Part shown: piece by piece, positions 22,115-33,385 of the stretch
Layout of the letters: each line of letters opens with the position of its first letter
Position numbering within the stretch: position 1 is the stretch's first letter
Translations under genes and position numbers: made by a program
The notes under the pieces: generated by a model
The model's database searches: none
Told to the model about the DNA's origin: nothing
The model's input: only the letters and a program-made list of their open reading frames with translations
DNA from: Aquilaria yunnanensis
Taxonomy: Eukaryota > Streptophyta > Magnoliopsida > Malvales > Thymelaeaceae
Reading direction: 5' to 3'
Assembly (NCBI GenBank): GCA_039654915.1
Contig: CM077600.1
Location: 40,966,492-41,030,491 of the forward strand
Length of the DNA stretch: 64,000 bases

Positions 22115-22881
22115 TCATTTGGGAAGGCGTGGCACAACAACAGGTCCTCCACGGACCCTTTCAAGAGCAAAGCTTATCCTCAGTGGTCGACCTAGCAATG
22201 CCTAGGAGCACAATCTCGTGAGTTAGGTTGGACTTTGGAGGAAGCAGGTGTATTTGTAAAATTACATATCAAAATCCCAAAAAAAGGAAGTTGAATAGTA
22301 GGAGAGCACCTTCCCATCCATTGCATTTTTCGCAGTGACGGCATCTTCTTCTGTGGAAAAATGAACAAACCCGAAGCCCCTTGATCTCCCACTGTCCTTG
22401 TCATATATGATCTTCACTACAACAAAAGACATTAACTCAACAGCACTAGATTTGGGGCGCCCAACTCATAACCCAAACGCCAAAACAAAAGGAAGAAAAA
22501 TGACCAACACTAGTTCAGGCATTTCATCGAACAGGTGGAAGGGGAAGGAGGAGGAGGAGAAGAAGAAAACAGATGCAGTCCTTTGGCCTTGGAATCAGAA
22601 TTACCTTCGGAGACGCTGCCGAATGAGGAGAAGGCGTCTTTCAAGGACTTCTCGTCGACCGACCATGACAAGCCTGAAGTTTATCGATCACCAAAATCAA
22701 CGTCGAAAAAAACACAAATGTCGTGGTTCCGTGGAGACGATAAAGAGAGAGTACCTGCAACGAAGAGTTTGCTGTTGGGAGAGGAGGAAGAGGAGGTTGG
22801 GGGCGAGCAGAGGCTCCGCCACTGACACTTGTGAATCGTTCCAGAAGCCATTTTAGCGATCGACGTGAGGTTGTTCCTCAT
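22115..22881 (-). CDS. Small RRM RNA-binding protein, likely mitochondrial or plastid
   Basis: Four exons in phase: 22881-22755, 22673-22605, 22416-22310 and 22201-22115 (TGA), giving 129 aa. A single RRM covers about residues 37-113. RNP2 is KLFVAGLSW (usual KLFVGGLSW, so one Gly is Ala) and RNP1 is RGFGFVHF at 79-85. The first ~35 residues (MRNNLTSIAKMASGTIHKCQ, then Ser-rich) look like an organelle presequence. There is no glycine-rich tail; it ends PVVVPRLPK. This matches a plant family of short, one-RRM proteins related to mitochondrial GRP/ORRM factors for RNA processing or editing; the role of this one is inferred. In-frame ATGs at 22911, 22881 and 22851 are all possible starts. Confidence 0.85.
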
Positions 22882-23472
22882 TCTGTCTTTCAGCAACCCG
22901 AAACAAAACAACGCGCGGTACTTTCCTCACCTCTGCTTTTTTTATTTTAGACTAATGTCTTATTTAACGCATTTGATGCAATGCTTTATTTTACTATAAC
23001 ACTATTTTGAAGTTCCATAACCATCATTAACACACTGCACATATGTCTATAAATGTATATCAAGTGTTACCCTATATATATATAAATTTCTTTTTCTAAA
23101 AAGTTAAACAAATTTTGTAATACAGGCCTTAGATTATCTAATTCTATGTGATCTCTTTTTTATTTTCTTTCTGAGTACCAAAAAAACAAAAAAGATTGAA
23201 TCCGTCACAATGGCAATATAAGAAGCAATCTATTAATAATTTTCTTCATTCAATTGAAGAATAAGAAAAAAGAACAAGAGTTTTAGTTAGTTCTAGTTAG
23301 AATTTAGGATGAAAAATATTTATTTTGCAACTAATTGAATTTACAATTACAAGTGAATAACTAAAGCTTTGACTTAATAGCTAAGGCTTATAATTGTTAC
23401 AAAGTCCAAGTTCAATCTCCAATTCCCCCATTAACCTCCCTCCCCATGTGGCCCCCAAGAAAACGATTACAA
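22882..23472. other. Intergenic between RRM and MATE genes
   Basis: AT-rich, holds the RRM gene leader/promoter and the 3' UTR of the MATE gene. No other feature seen. Confidence 0.4.
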
Positions 23473-26064
23473 TTACAAATGGATGTTCTCCTCCAACATT
23501 ATTCTTTGCCTGGCCTGTGACGCCTGTAGAATAAAATTTCGAGTTTCAGACCAATTACATGACAAGAAAACCCAATTTTCTAAATGGAACTAAAAACTAA
23601 TAAGAAAAAGGGAATTTGAAAACATACGAGATGAATGAAGCAAACCTGTTTCGGCCAGTTCGCGAGAAGCGTTTTGATGGCAAGAAGAATAGCTTGTAAA
23701 CAAGAGCCAGCAGCCAGTCCAATCAAGAGGCCTTTCCCTTTGAGATGCACAACAAAGGCCAACACTGCAGCAATTGGAATCCCGACCAAATAATATGCTC
23801 CCAGGTTCACATAAGCCCCTAGCTTTTGCCACCCGCTTCCCCTAGCTACTCCTGAATATTGCATGTAATAATCAGTATTTATCACAAACACATAGAGGAC
23901 AAACATCAGTAAAAAAAATTTAAGAAAACAGGAAACAGCTTCGATTCATGTTAATTACCTGAAAGCACTGCCTGTAAGGTGTCCATTATCATTGAGACGC
24001 AAAGAAACGGCACCAGTTCCCCAACACGTTCTGTGACTTCTTTCTGGTTGCTGAACGCGTGTCCCACAAGGTAGCGGCAGGAGAAGAGGCTTCCACTGAC
24101 ACAGATCACCTCCAGGATTGCCAGGAATGTGATGGCCAGGATAGCCATTTTTGCTGCTTCTGGATTCCCAGCACCCAACTCATTTGAAACTCGAGTGCTG
24201 CAAACATAAATGTACATGTGTGTGTACATATTAGTAGCCATAATGTTATGAGGAATCTGCTTGTTTCAAAGTAACCATCTCTATATAGGTCAATGCATTA
24301 CCTTACTGTTGCTCCAAATCCATATGGTATGTAGTAGTGCAGATAACTTATGGTGAAACTGTTAAAAAGTTTTAGATATTACCATTCCATCAACAAAGTA
24401 AAGCTCTCAAAGAAAAACTAAACCATAAGCTTTATTCCTTGGATGGATGAAGGTTTTGAAACTTGGTGATATAAACAGCAGGGGCAGGTTTCAGTGCTAG
24501 AGCGAAGAGTCTAGCATATTAATATTTAAGTAGATGAAAAAGTATTAGGAAAGACTATTGTTTAAGGCTAAAATAACAAATTTACCACCACAACCTGCAA
24601 ATTAATTCCATTTTGGTTGGTAAATTTGCAATTTTAGCCATCATTTAAATATTTTATAACAATTTCATTCATGTATATTAACTCACTTAAACTTCCTAAA
24701 GAATTTAATTCTAAACTATTTAGTTTCTATTCAGTGTTGCTGATTAAAAAAAAAATCTATGCAGTGTTGCAGAGTAGTGAAAGTTCCTACTTGATTTTTT
24801 AAAAAAACTAAAAATGAAAATGAAAAATTGCCAACGAAACTAATCAAGAGTAATACTTTGTTTAAGGTGATAAAGAGAAAAAAAAGATAAGAAAGTGATG
24901 CACAGACGCGGCAGAGCCACCCCTTTTGTGGAGCAATTAATGTGACCTAGCTCTGAATCTGAAAGAAGCTCACCAGATAGCAATTACTGAACTCTCCAGC
25001 TTGGGGTTAGGCAGTAGTCCAGCAAGCAAAATAAGAACCTCATATGACCACCACTCAAGACTACACGCAATTATACTATGGTGAATCAATTGTCACGTTG
25101 GAACATATATATGCAAGCAAAATGGGGAGCAGCAAGCAGCTTAAGATGTCACAAAATTGAACAGAAATTACCAGACCATTATAGCAGAAGGAACAGCAAA
25201 GCGGACAAAAACCCAAATGCTGAGGAAAACTTCTTTGGAGAATGGTGCCCTAGTGTGCATGAATCTTCGCGAAAACATCAACATTCCCAGCAACACCACA
25301 TTGAACCAATATGAAAAACCAAGTGCAAGTGCTGCTCCAGTGACTCCTAACTTGCAGTGGAATACTAGTGTCCAACAGATTGGTACATGTAAACAAAGAG
25401 TTAACAGTGAACTGAAAAACATAGGCAAGATCATGTTCTGAGTCTGGTAGAAGCGAACCAAGGATTGGAGTATAGCATAAGAGAAAAGGTTAGGAATAAG
25501 ATAAATGGAATATTTGCGTGCAACATTCGAGATGGTAGGATCCTGGCCTAGAACGATCAGTATCTTGTCAGAAAACACCCAGAGGAGAGATATAGGGAGA
25601 CAGAGTAGGGTAAGACAGGTGATGGAGCAATAGGTGTAAACTCCAAGCTTCTTATATTGTTGGGCCCCATAAGCTTGCCCACACAGAGTGTCCAATGCAC
25701 CGGCCATCCCAAACTGCTCCATGACAAAGAAAAGCAAGCAAACCAGATACATTAAACTAACATTATGAACTGATCAAAACTCATTAAAAGAACCAGCGTA
25801 ATAGCTTACTTTAACACTCAACCGATAAAGAAGTTACTGATGAACATAGATTAAGTTAGTCCATTGGAGGAAACTTACCAAGAAGCTGAACCCTGCAACA
25901 CTTGTGAAGGAAGTAGCTATAGAGAATCCGGAGAGCGAAAGTTCGTCGAGCTGTCCCACCATCAACATGGAGACGAACTGCAAGAGATACTGCAGCACCA
26001 TCATTGCCACCATGGGCACTGCTATCATACTCACTCTCAACAACTCTTTCCAAACACCCTCCAT
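23473..26064 (-). CDS. MATE/DTX efflux transporter
   Basis: Seven exons join in phase into 455 aa: 26064-25879, 25713-25172, 25060-24974, 24358-24302, 24197-23959, 23851-23646 and 23523-23473 (TAA). Multi-pass membrane protein with about 12 hydrophobic helices. Family hallmarks are visible: [38 protein letters not shown], the LEWWSYE stretch, [17 protein letters not shown] and the [20 protein letters not shown] motif. Plant MATE (DTX) proteins export organic cations, flavonoids, alkaloids or citrate from the cytosol using a proton or sodium gradient, at the plasma membrane or tonoplast. The substrate here is unknown. The N-terminus is short (MEGVWKELL directly before helix 1); many relatives have 20-40 more residues, so an upstream exon is not excluded. 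Confidence 0.92.
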
Positions 26065-27289
26065 TTTTTGTTTTCCTCCAAACTTGATATGATCCCAAAC
26101 TTTATTACATGTATATCACAGCATTTACTTGCAATGAGTACTAATTGGTGGATTTCATTCTTTCCGTAATCAGTGACTCTTCCAGTTTCTTCTGAGATAC
26201 TAGTGCAGAAGCTCAAATATTTTTTCCTCTGTTTACTTGTGCTGTTATTCCCCAGTGTTTTTTTTTCCCGTTCTTTGTTTTTTTTTTTTTCCTTTTTCCT
26301 AGAAAGAATATTTTCGAGACATAACTAGTCAGCATATATGCTCATGTCTTTGCTATTTATTTGTTTATTTATTTGTGTTCGTGTGTGTGTAATGCACTCC
26401 ATCGACAAGATAAGGGCTTTTGAATATTTGCTTTAAATTAAGAGTGAGTGCATGACTCGTATGCATCCACAACAGAAAATCCAACGAGACACGCAAATGC
26501 TCATCAAGAAAATGCTTCTTGTTTTTGTTACTCCTAATCTAAATCAACATGCGATGAGTTGAGCAGTAAAAGTCGTTTTAAAACAGAAATTAACGAATGC
26601 CCAATTTGTTGAACTACTATTCCATTGCTCCTTCCTTTTCTCATTCCTTCTGCCAGTGGCCGCTGCATATGGAGCAATCCAAAATTTAACCTCATTGCTT
26701 ACATTTACGTGAAACCGACACACATCACCTCATTGATGTAGTTACTTCTCGTCTCTCTAAATTTTATCCTTCCTAACAATAAGTCAGCAAGTAAATTGAC
26801 ACCTAGACTTGCCGTTGAGCAGGCCTCCTGCTTCTATATCAATGAAAAGAAAATAAAACAAAGACAGTAATAAAGAACAGATAGCCTCCCAATTTCCTTT
26901 CTAATAGAGCAGAGTCTCTAAAGTGACTAAAGCCAACACAATGTCAGCAAGCTTTTGCAACCTCTAGAGATAAGTTCCGTACCACTTTGAAATTCTTCAA
27001 AGGCACTCCATCACCATGTCATTCTTGGCGGAAAGGTTCAGAGACTTGCTCAAGCAAACCCGTTGCCTTTCAGACACTTGGTGCAGAACAATAACCATTG
27101 GTATAAATAAGAAAACAGGGATGACAGATTCTTGATCCAAAATTATTTGTACCTTCAAAATAGTCAAGAAAAATGCACTTCACTGTTTAAACTGCTACCA
27201 ACTTTGCCCTCATTTTGTATGCACCAAAACACAGGATTCAACTGGAAGCATAAACCTGAAAATCAGACAGCAAAACTCTTGAACAAGAA
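26065..27289. other. Intergenic between MATE and second PPR genes
   Basis: MATE promoter region and 3' flank of the PPR gene. Contains a poly-T tract near 26275. No coding frame or TE ends recognised. Confidence 0.4.
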
Positions 27290-28714
27290 TCATCCACTTT
27301 CTGTACTCGATGGTGCAGCGAAACTGGAGTACTGGCTCTCCAACATTTGAGCCAAATCCTCTCTCCCTGACTTCAAAAGATGGTGTTTAACTCTCTTAAA
27401 TACCGGAAAGTTAGGCTTAAGACCTTTACCCATCATTTCAGAGAGAACATTCCCTGCAGCAAAAGGATTCCCTCTTTTCTGATGAAGGCTAGCAAGCAAG
27501 CTGTACAACATATTACTGGAACTCTTATGCTTATCACTGGCAATAACAGTATACTTATGGGCTTCCTTATACTGGTTTAACCTGAAATAACCCTTAACAA
27601 GGGCTGCATGTGTTGCAATCCGTGGTTCAATCTTACTTGTTGCCATTTGGCCAAGCAATTCCAGTGCAACATCCAACTTGCCAAGTTGAGACAAGTAGAA
27701 GATCATAATCTCATAAGTTAATGCATCAGGAGGAGAATTCATTTCTTGCATATTCTTGAGCATTTCCAGAGCTGCATCCTTTTCATTATTCTTGCATAAA
27801 TAGCTCAAAACATAGTTCAATGTCTGACAAGTTGGTGGGCAACCCACAATAGCCATCTCACCAAGAATGTCATTGGCTCCATCAAAATCACGTATCTGGC
27901 ATTTCTTCTTGATCAAAATATTGTAGTATGACAGCTTCTTTTCAGTTTTTGCAATCACATATTTAGCCATTTCGAAATTTCCAGATCCACAAAACATCTC
28001 TATCAGGGCAAGAATCCCAGAAGAACAGCAAGGCCCACCAGCTTTATTCAACACCTCAATCACTTTGCTTGTAGCTTTCTCTGTGGAAGCCTCACCCGGA
28101 CTCATAACACACAGGAACCCAAATGCTTTTCCATTCAAACAAACCTCACGGATCCTTAAATCATTCAAAAGACTCAACATCGCCTCAAAATCATCTAGCC
28201 TTCCACAATTATCAAAAACTAAACTGCATACGTCTGAGTTGTTTCTGTAATTAGGCTGCCAACTATTAATCCACCTAAAGAAACATAGAGCAGGCACTTT
28301 CTCACTGTTTAAAACCTGAAAAATCCTATCTATTGAGTCTTTGGACAGAGTTACATTCATCTGATTCAACTTGGTCGCCAAGTCACTCGCACCACTTCGA
28401 ACCAACTCGATAATTTCTGAAACCTGCTCCGGACTGGCTAATAGCCTAAACCTGACTTCTCTGGAACTCTCAGACTTAGAAACATGAGAAGACATAACAG
28501 AGAAAGATCGATAGGGACAAAAACTACAATCCCCAATCGACCCAACACTTGGCATCCGAGCAGTAAGAAACAAAGATGCACCGTTTCCATTTCGCGGTCG
28601 CGTCTCATCCGTGACTTCGATTAGACAAGAAACGGATCGGAGACAGCGGGACACGCCAGAAATTTTGAACGAATCCGGCCGCCGGGAGGAGAAGCGAAGA
28701 CCCAGAAGTAACAT
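27290..28714 (-). CDS. P-class pentatricopeptide repeat protein, likely mitochondrial
   Basis: Single-exon frame of 474 aa. The first ~50 residues are rich in Arg, Ser and Leu with few acidic residues (MLLLGLRFSSRRPDSFK), as in a mitochondrial presequence. A PPR-associated N-terminal part follows (DRIFQVLNSEKVPALCFFRW), then degenerate 35-aa repeats such as LSYYNILIKKKCQIRDFDGA, PDALTYEIMIFYLSQLGKLD and GKGLKPNFPVFKRVKHHLLK. No E or DYW domain, so an RNA-binding factor rather than an editing deaminase. Upstream on the same strand a CAG|gtaatcc donor near 28748 suggests a 5' leader intron or alternative first exon encoding MPVASPQGFNRFRDKVYQ. The start codon I use is the ATG at 28714. A Mutator-type element begins about 215 bp upstream. 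Confidence 0.85.
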   Translation of the reverse strand: MLLLGLRFSSRRPDSFKISGVSRCLRSVSCLIEVTDETRPRNGNGASLFLTARMPSVGSIGDCSFCPYRSFSVMSSHVSKSESSREVRFRLLASPEQVSEIIELVRSGASDLATKLNQMNVTLSKDSIDRIFQVLNSEKVPALCFFRWINSWQPNYRNNSDVCSLVFDNCGRLDDFEAMLSLLNDLRIREVCLNGKAFGFLCVMSPGEASTEKATSKVIEVLNKAGGPCCSSGILALIEMFCGSGNFEMAKYVIAKTEKKLSYYNILIKKKCQIRDFDGANDILGEMAIVGCPPTCQTLNYVLSYLCKNNEKDAALEMLKNMQEMNSPPDALTYEIMIFYLSQLGKLDVALELLGQMATSKIEPRIATHAALVKGYFRLNQYKEAHKYTVIASDKHKSSSNMLYSLLASLHQKRGNPFAAGNVLSEMMGKGLKPNFPVFKRVKHHLLKSGREDLAQMLESQYSSFAAPSSTESG

Positions 28715-28929
28715 GGAACAGCTGTTGGGATGGAGAGGAAAGGATTACCTGATAAACCTTATCACGAAACCTATTAAAACCCTGCGGCGAAGCCACCGGC
28801 ATCAAAAAGGTCTCCGATTCAGCAGGCAAACGTCCACTTGGTGGGTCTGAACCGAAGTATTTGTAAAACGAATGTCGCCGTTTGCTGTCTAATGTGTAAT
28901 GTGTGTACTACCAAGGACTGAAGTTTTTC

Positions 28930-30859
28930 GGCCTAAATCCAGATTCAGCCCCTAAACTTTACCAACTCCGACACATAATCTCTTCAATTTTGACTCGGTT
29001 AAACTCACCCCTTAAACTTTGTAAAATGAGACACATGGCCGCTTTATCTAACGGAATGGCCAACTTTCGGCACAGTCAGTGACCTAGTTGAACAAACAGA
29101 TCAAAGTTGGTTAAGATTAAACATTTCTAAACTAATGAAGACATAAGTAGGAAACAAACTCAAAATTATTCTTTCACTGGGACTTTAATTGTACAAAAAC
29201 TTCATGCCTCTGTCATGGACGAAATTGACAAACCACGATGGCGAGGCTAACAATCAAAACACAAGGGAGCCTAATCATTGATGGACATGGTGGGAAGAGA
29301 AGTACAAGTGGAAATATGGCCAAATTAGGATCTCAAATTCGAAAAACAAGAAAAAAAAAAAAGGAGAAAGAAAAATTATTTAAATCAATTTAAGTGATCG
29401 AAAACAGAAAAAGAAGTGTTTAACGGACAGATGCTCAGCCAACTGGTAAACAGGGGATCAAATTTGTGGTCTCTACTGGGAAAAGGGTCAACAACATTGG
29501 AAGAATTATTGAAATGGAAGACAGATGAATGCCAAAAGAACAAAGAAAAAGAAAGATAACCCAAAACCTTACAGGGAAATGCACTTATGAATCGAATAAA
29601 AATAATTACACAAAGACAGATCTTATGAACGAAAAAGAAAACCGGTACTTCCGGAAATAGACAAGGACGGTCTTCAAAGCGAAATAACAAAGAGGATCAG
29701 GTCTTGATGGCTAAAATTTATTTATTAACCATTAGATGTCAAGCCTCCGTCAACTATCTTCTTATTTCCTCCTTCAGAACCAGCGTTCTTCACCTGCCCA
29801 GTCTTCTTACTCACAAGTTTATCAACCTGGTTATACATCTTCGACTCTTCAGCACGAGCTGCCTGAACTTTTCATCAAAATCATCATAGACCATTATTTT
29901 AGGATCATAGATATCAGCAAACCTTCGTTTCCCTAGCGCATGCAATTCATCCACATATAAGAGAGTAGGAAACCCGCAACAAATACAAGGCCGAGCTCAT
30001 TATGGAGGGTCCATTTCAGGGTGTAAGAAGCACCTGCAGCATCATAATTATACGATGCTGCACCAGACCTCTCCTCCGAAAGACAGCATCGGATCAATGC
30101 ATCTATTTGAAATCCTTTAAGAGCCTTCTAAGTTGGTTGCATGTCCATACGATTAATCCTCCCCTTAAGAAAATCAATAATTGCTCGAACATGTTTTGAT
30201 ATTAACGAATACGCTGCAATCAAATCAAGAAAAAGAAAATTAAAAAAAAATACAAAATAATAAGAATTCAGAAGTTTGAAAATAGCAGAAAATACAAAGG
30301 CAATATGATCTGCAAGATAGGGAAAACCACAACAGCTTGGAATCATGGTTCTTCATCAGCAGAAACAAATTGATCAACCAACCATCCAGTCAGAACTACT
30401 GCTGTAGAGACGCTCTTTCTAAGAGGACACAAATGATCGTCCACAACACTCAAATCAAATTCGAACTAAAGGCGTTGAATTCAAAATGATGTCCACTCAG
30501 GTGGAAGGGGCCCAGAAAATTGGATGAATCCGAAGACTTATTTGAGCAAAGTGTTCTTCGCCGAAAATAGCGCCGGAGGGAACTTCGCGCATCAATGCGC
30601 GTGAGGATCGAAGCCAAGTGGAAAACAAAATCCAGGTCCTTTTAAGTTTTCTATGAGTTTCATTTTGGTCATCATAAACCAATTGCATCAAATCTGTAAC
30701 AAAAATATACTACATGCTCACACATGCCGTTTTTCCATTACTCGAGAGGTTTAGGTGTCCCACTTATCAAAGTTGGAGGGGTGGGTTAGTCTAAGTCAAA
30801 GTCTAACGGTTATATGTCCGAGTCACCAAAGTTCAAGGGGCTATTTATGGTTTTAGGCC
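28930..30859. mobile_element. Pack-MULE carrying an SRP receptor alpha gene fragment
   Basis: The inverted ends read GGCCTAAATCCAGATTCAGC on the left and GGCCTAAAACCATAAATAGC for the reverse-complemented right end, followed by CCCTAAACTTT/CCCTTGAACTTT. A 9-bp TSD flanks it: AAGTTTTTC (28921-28929) and AAGTTTCTA (30860-30868), 7 of 9 matching. The end sequence is the same family as the perfect-TSD element at 63294-63829. No transposase is visible. The interior carries a fragment of the gene for the signal recognition particle receptor alpha subunit on the minus strand. Confidence 0.75.
29705..30115 (-). pseudogene. Captured fragment of SRP receptor alpha subunit (SR-alpha)
   Basis: Reading the minus strand from about 30110, one frame gives IDALIRCCLSEERSGAASYN, YDAAGASYTLKWTLHNELGL, VFVAG. 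This matches the N-terminal SRX-like domain of SR-alpha, the ER-membrane docking GTPase for signal recognition particle. After a break, other frames continue the same protein: YVDELHALGKRRFADIYDPK, MVYDDFDEKFRQ, then ARAEESKMYNQVDKLVSKKT and NAGSEGGNKKIVDGG. Frameshifts make it non-functional, and the catalytic NG GTPase domain is absent. The identification is from family memory. Confidence 0.75.
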
Positions 30860-30889
30860 AAGTTTCTACATATTCTTTCCTTATACGCA

Positions 30890-31350
30890 TATGTTCTTTT
30901 ATACATGTATGCACATATACATGCAAATTAGTTCTAAATAGATATTTCTTAACATAAGTGTTATTTTATTTACATGTACATGTTCTTTTCTTTATGTGTA
31001 TACGTTCACTTATATATATGTGTATGTTCATAATATTTTTTTTGTATTTGTTTTGTATAGATATATGTGAAGATATATGTTCTTTTCTTTATGTGCACAT
31101 GTTCGTTTCTTTGAATGCATATGTTCCTTTATACATATGTTTTTTTATATCTGTTCTATATATATGTATGTGAATGTATATGTTCTTTTATTTGTAGGTA
31201 TATGTTGTTTTCTTTATACCGATATGTTCTTTTATATATATGTATGTTCTTTTCACTATAGGTTATGTAACTATGTATATGTTCTTTGTTTTATTTGCAT
31301 ATGTTCTTTTTATTTTATGCATATGTTTTTTCATATGTGTGTATGTGTGT
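30890..31350. repeat. Degenerate minisatellite of ATATGTTCTTTT-like units
   Basis: About a dozen imperfect copies of ATATGTTCTTTTNT(A)T, spaced roughly 20-45 bp apart on the plus strand. Open frames through it are only a by-product of the repeat. It starts right after the SR-alpha Pack-MULE. Confidence 0.7.
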
Positions 31351-32120
31351 ATGTGCGCGCATGTACATGTAGAAATATTGTAGAAAATGCAACAAGCAGG
31401 ATAAAGAAAACGACCAGAGTAGAAATTGGCAAAACTGTTGAAATCGCAAAATGAAGGCTGGAGAATATGATTGAAGTGAAATCACAGAAATCAAAGAAAC
31501 CATTACTACAAGAAGTCGCTGGAGAAGATGATCAGAATGGAAAATTCAAGAAATTGCGATCAGAGATGAAGATTGGAGCAAAGATCGTAGAAATCGTGAT
31601 CAGAGATGATCCATAAGTTTCACGACGATTTTTTAAGGAGAAACGCATTTGATAAAATAATAATTTTGTGCGATTTGTATCATGTATGCTAAAATAGCCT
31701 AATTATCAATTTTTATAGTTCAGGTTATTTAGAATCTATATATATATGGTAAGAGGGTGAGTTTTGTCATAAGTCTGGTTCACATAAAAATTGCTTTAAG
31801 GATAAATGAGTTACTATACTATAAGAACAAGAAAATTCAGGTCAAACCAACATAAACACAAAATTTTAATAATTTAAATCACACCCAACTTACATCTACT
31901 TACCCAAATCATATTCTTCCCAAAACCTCCAACCGCCTCGAAGATGGCTACCTCAGCAACCTCAATCCCATACCTATAACTATAAATAATACCTGCCACC
32001 CTCTCTTCCTTGTTCACATCCAAATTTCTAATAATTTCTTCTTTTTCTACTCCTCCCTTTATTCTAATTGCATCTAGTTCTTGGAAGTAAAGCTATGGCT
32101 ACTTTAGGTGGTGCACAGGA

Positions 32121-32333
32121 TTGAACCCTGAGCTGGCATCAAAGGAGTTAATCAAGGCGATGCCAACGGTGGAAGTGACAGAGGGCAAATATTGCCCAAT
32201 TTGTCTAGAGGAGCTGACAATAGGGGCAAAGATGTGGGAGATGCACTACAAGCATGTCTTGTCGATCATGAAGGCAAATAATAGGAACACAGTTTATGAA
32301 TTTCTTCTATTGGGTTCTCCAAGTTCTAGTTGA
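32121..32333 (+). pseudogene. RING-H2 finger gene remnant
   Basis: The frame reads ASKELIKAMPTVEVTEGKYCPICLEELTIG and then KMWEMHYKHV. The first part matches the start of a plant RING-H2 E3 ligase (Cys-x2-Cys after a P-x-V-x-V lead). The later metal ligands are missing: the MPCxHVFH block has become MHYKHV and the final CPVCR is gone. Upstream DNA (31970-32090) looks like a real promoter and pyrimidine-rich leader with CTATAAATAAT at about 31980-31990. So this is probably a broken copy of a RING gene. Confidence 0.55.
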
Positions 32334-32429
32334 AGGTATTCTGATTCAAGAGCTCTGATTTTTTGGCGGTTGTAGTGAAACTAAACTAGGGAAATTGCAA
32401 GAAAAATTAAGGTTCATTATAGAACCGAA

Positions 32430-33385
32430 TAAAACTGGATATGGAGAACAAAATGTAGATAGCTTCAATTTTTTGCTCATTTTTTTTTTTAGAGGTTTGG
32501 ATGCTCTCTGTTTTTTATTTCACACGTTAAGATTTTTGTTCAAAATTAGATATAACACTGATGACCATGACGAAGAACCATAGTTACCAAATTCAGAGGC
32601 GGTGCCTTCGTACTCCATTTCTGGTAAATCATACCGAATCATGGTACATTTCCATACCAATTCACATAAATTAGTGAATCCGGTTAGTCACGGCAAATAA
32701 GGTTGAAAACAAAAGAGAGTGACTCACATCAGAAATTGATAGGCTTTGGCTTTGAACAGAAGATGAAGACAAGAAATTGGGGTCTAGGAAGCGAGATTCG
32801 AAAAGCTATTGTACATGACGACGTGTAAAGCAAAATAGTAAAATAAAAAATATTAAAATAGTAAACTTATTTATTATTATTATTCATTTAATAAAGTTTA
32901 TTGCAAAATCAGTTGAAATCTGGATATGGAGAACAAAATGTAGATAACTTCAATTTTTTGTTCAATTTATTATTATTATTTTTTTTAAGGTCTGGATGCT
33001 CTCTGTTTCTTGTTTCGCACGTTGAGATTTTTGTTCAAAACTAGATATATCACTGGATGAAGAACCATAGTTACCAAATTCGGAGGCAGTGCCTCTGTAC
33101 TCCATTTTCAGTGAGTCATACCAAATCGTGGTACATTTCTGTACCAATTAGCATAAATCAGCAAATCTGGCTAGTCACGGGGGGTAAGATTAAAGACAAA
33201 AGATAGCAACGCGCGTCAAAAGTTGATGGGCTTTGGCTTTGAAAAGAAAAGGAAGATAGGAAATTGGGGTCTAGGAAGCAAGATTTTAGAAATTACTGTG
33301 CATGACTACATGTAAAGCAAAAAAGTAAAAGAAAATAATATTAAAATATTAAACTTATTTATTACTATTATTCACTTAATAAAGT
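32430..33385. repeat. Tandem duplication of ~485 bp spanning a hAT end
   Basis: The block starting GGATATGGAGAACAAAATGT at 32437 recurs at 32922 and stays similar to about 32905 and 33385. Each copy contains ~140 bp of host DNA, the TSD-like AAGAAC, the hAT end CATAGTTACCAAATTC and ~300 bp of the element. The duplication therefore happened after insertion. Confidence 0.8.

Noticed and set aside
25078..25441. Plus-strand frames opposite the MATE gene
   Set aside because: They are antisense shadows of MATE exon 2 and flanks; the minus-strand exons carry the family motifs and clean splice sites.
30958..31454. 125-codon frame rich in Phe, Tyr, Cys and Met
   Set aside because: It is generated by the ATATGTTCTTTT minisatellite.
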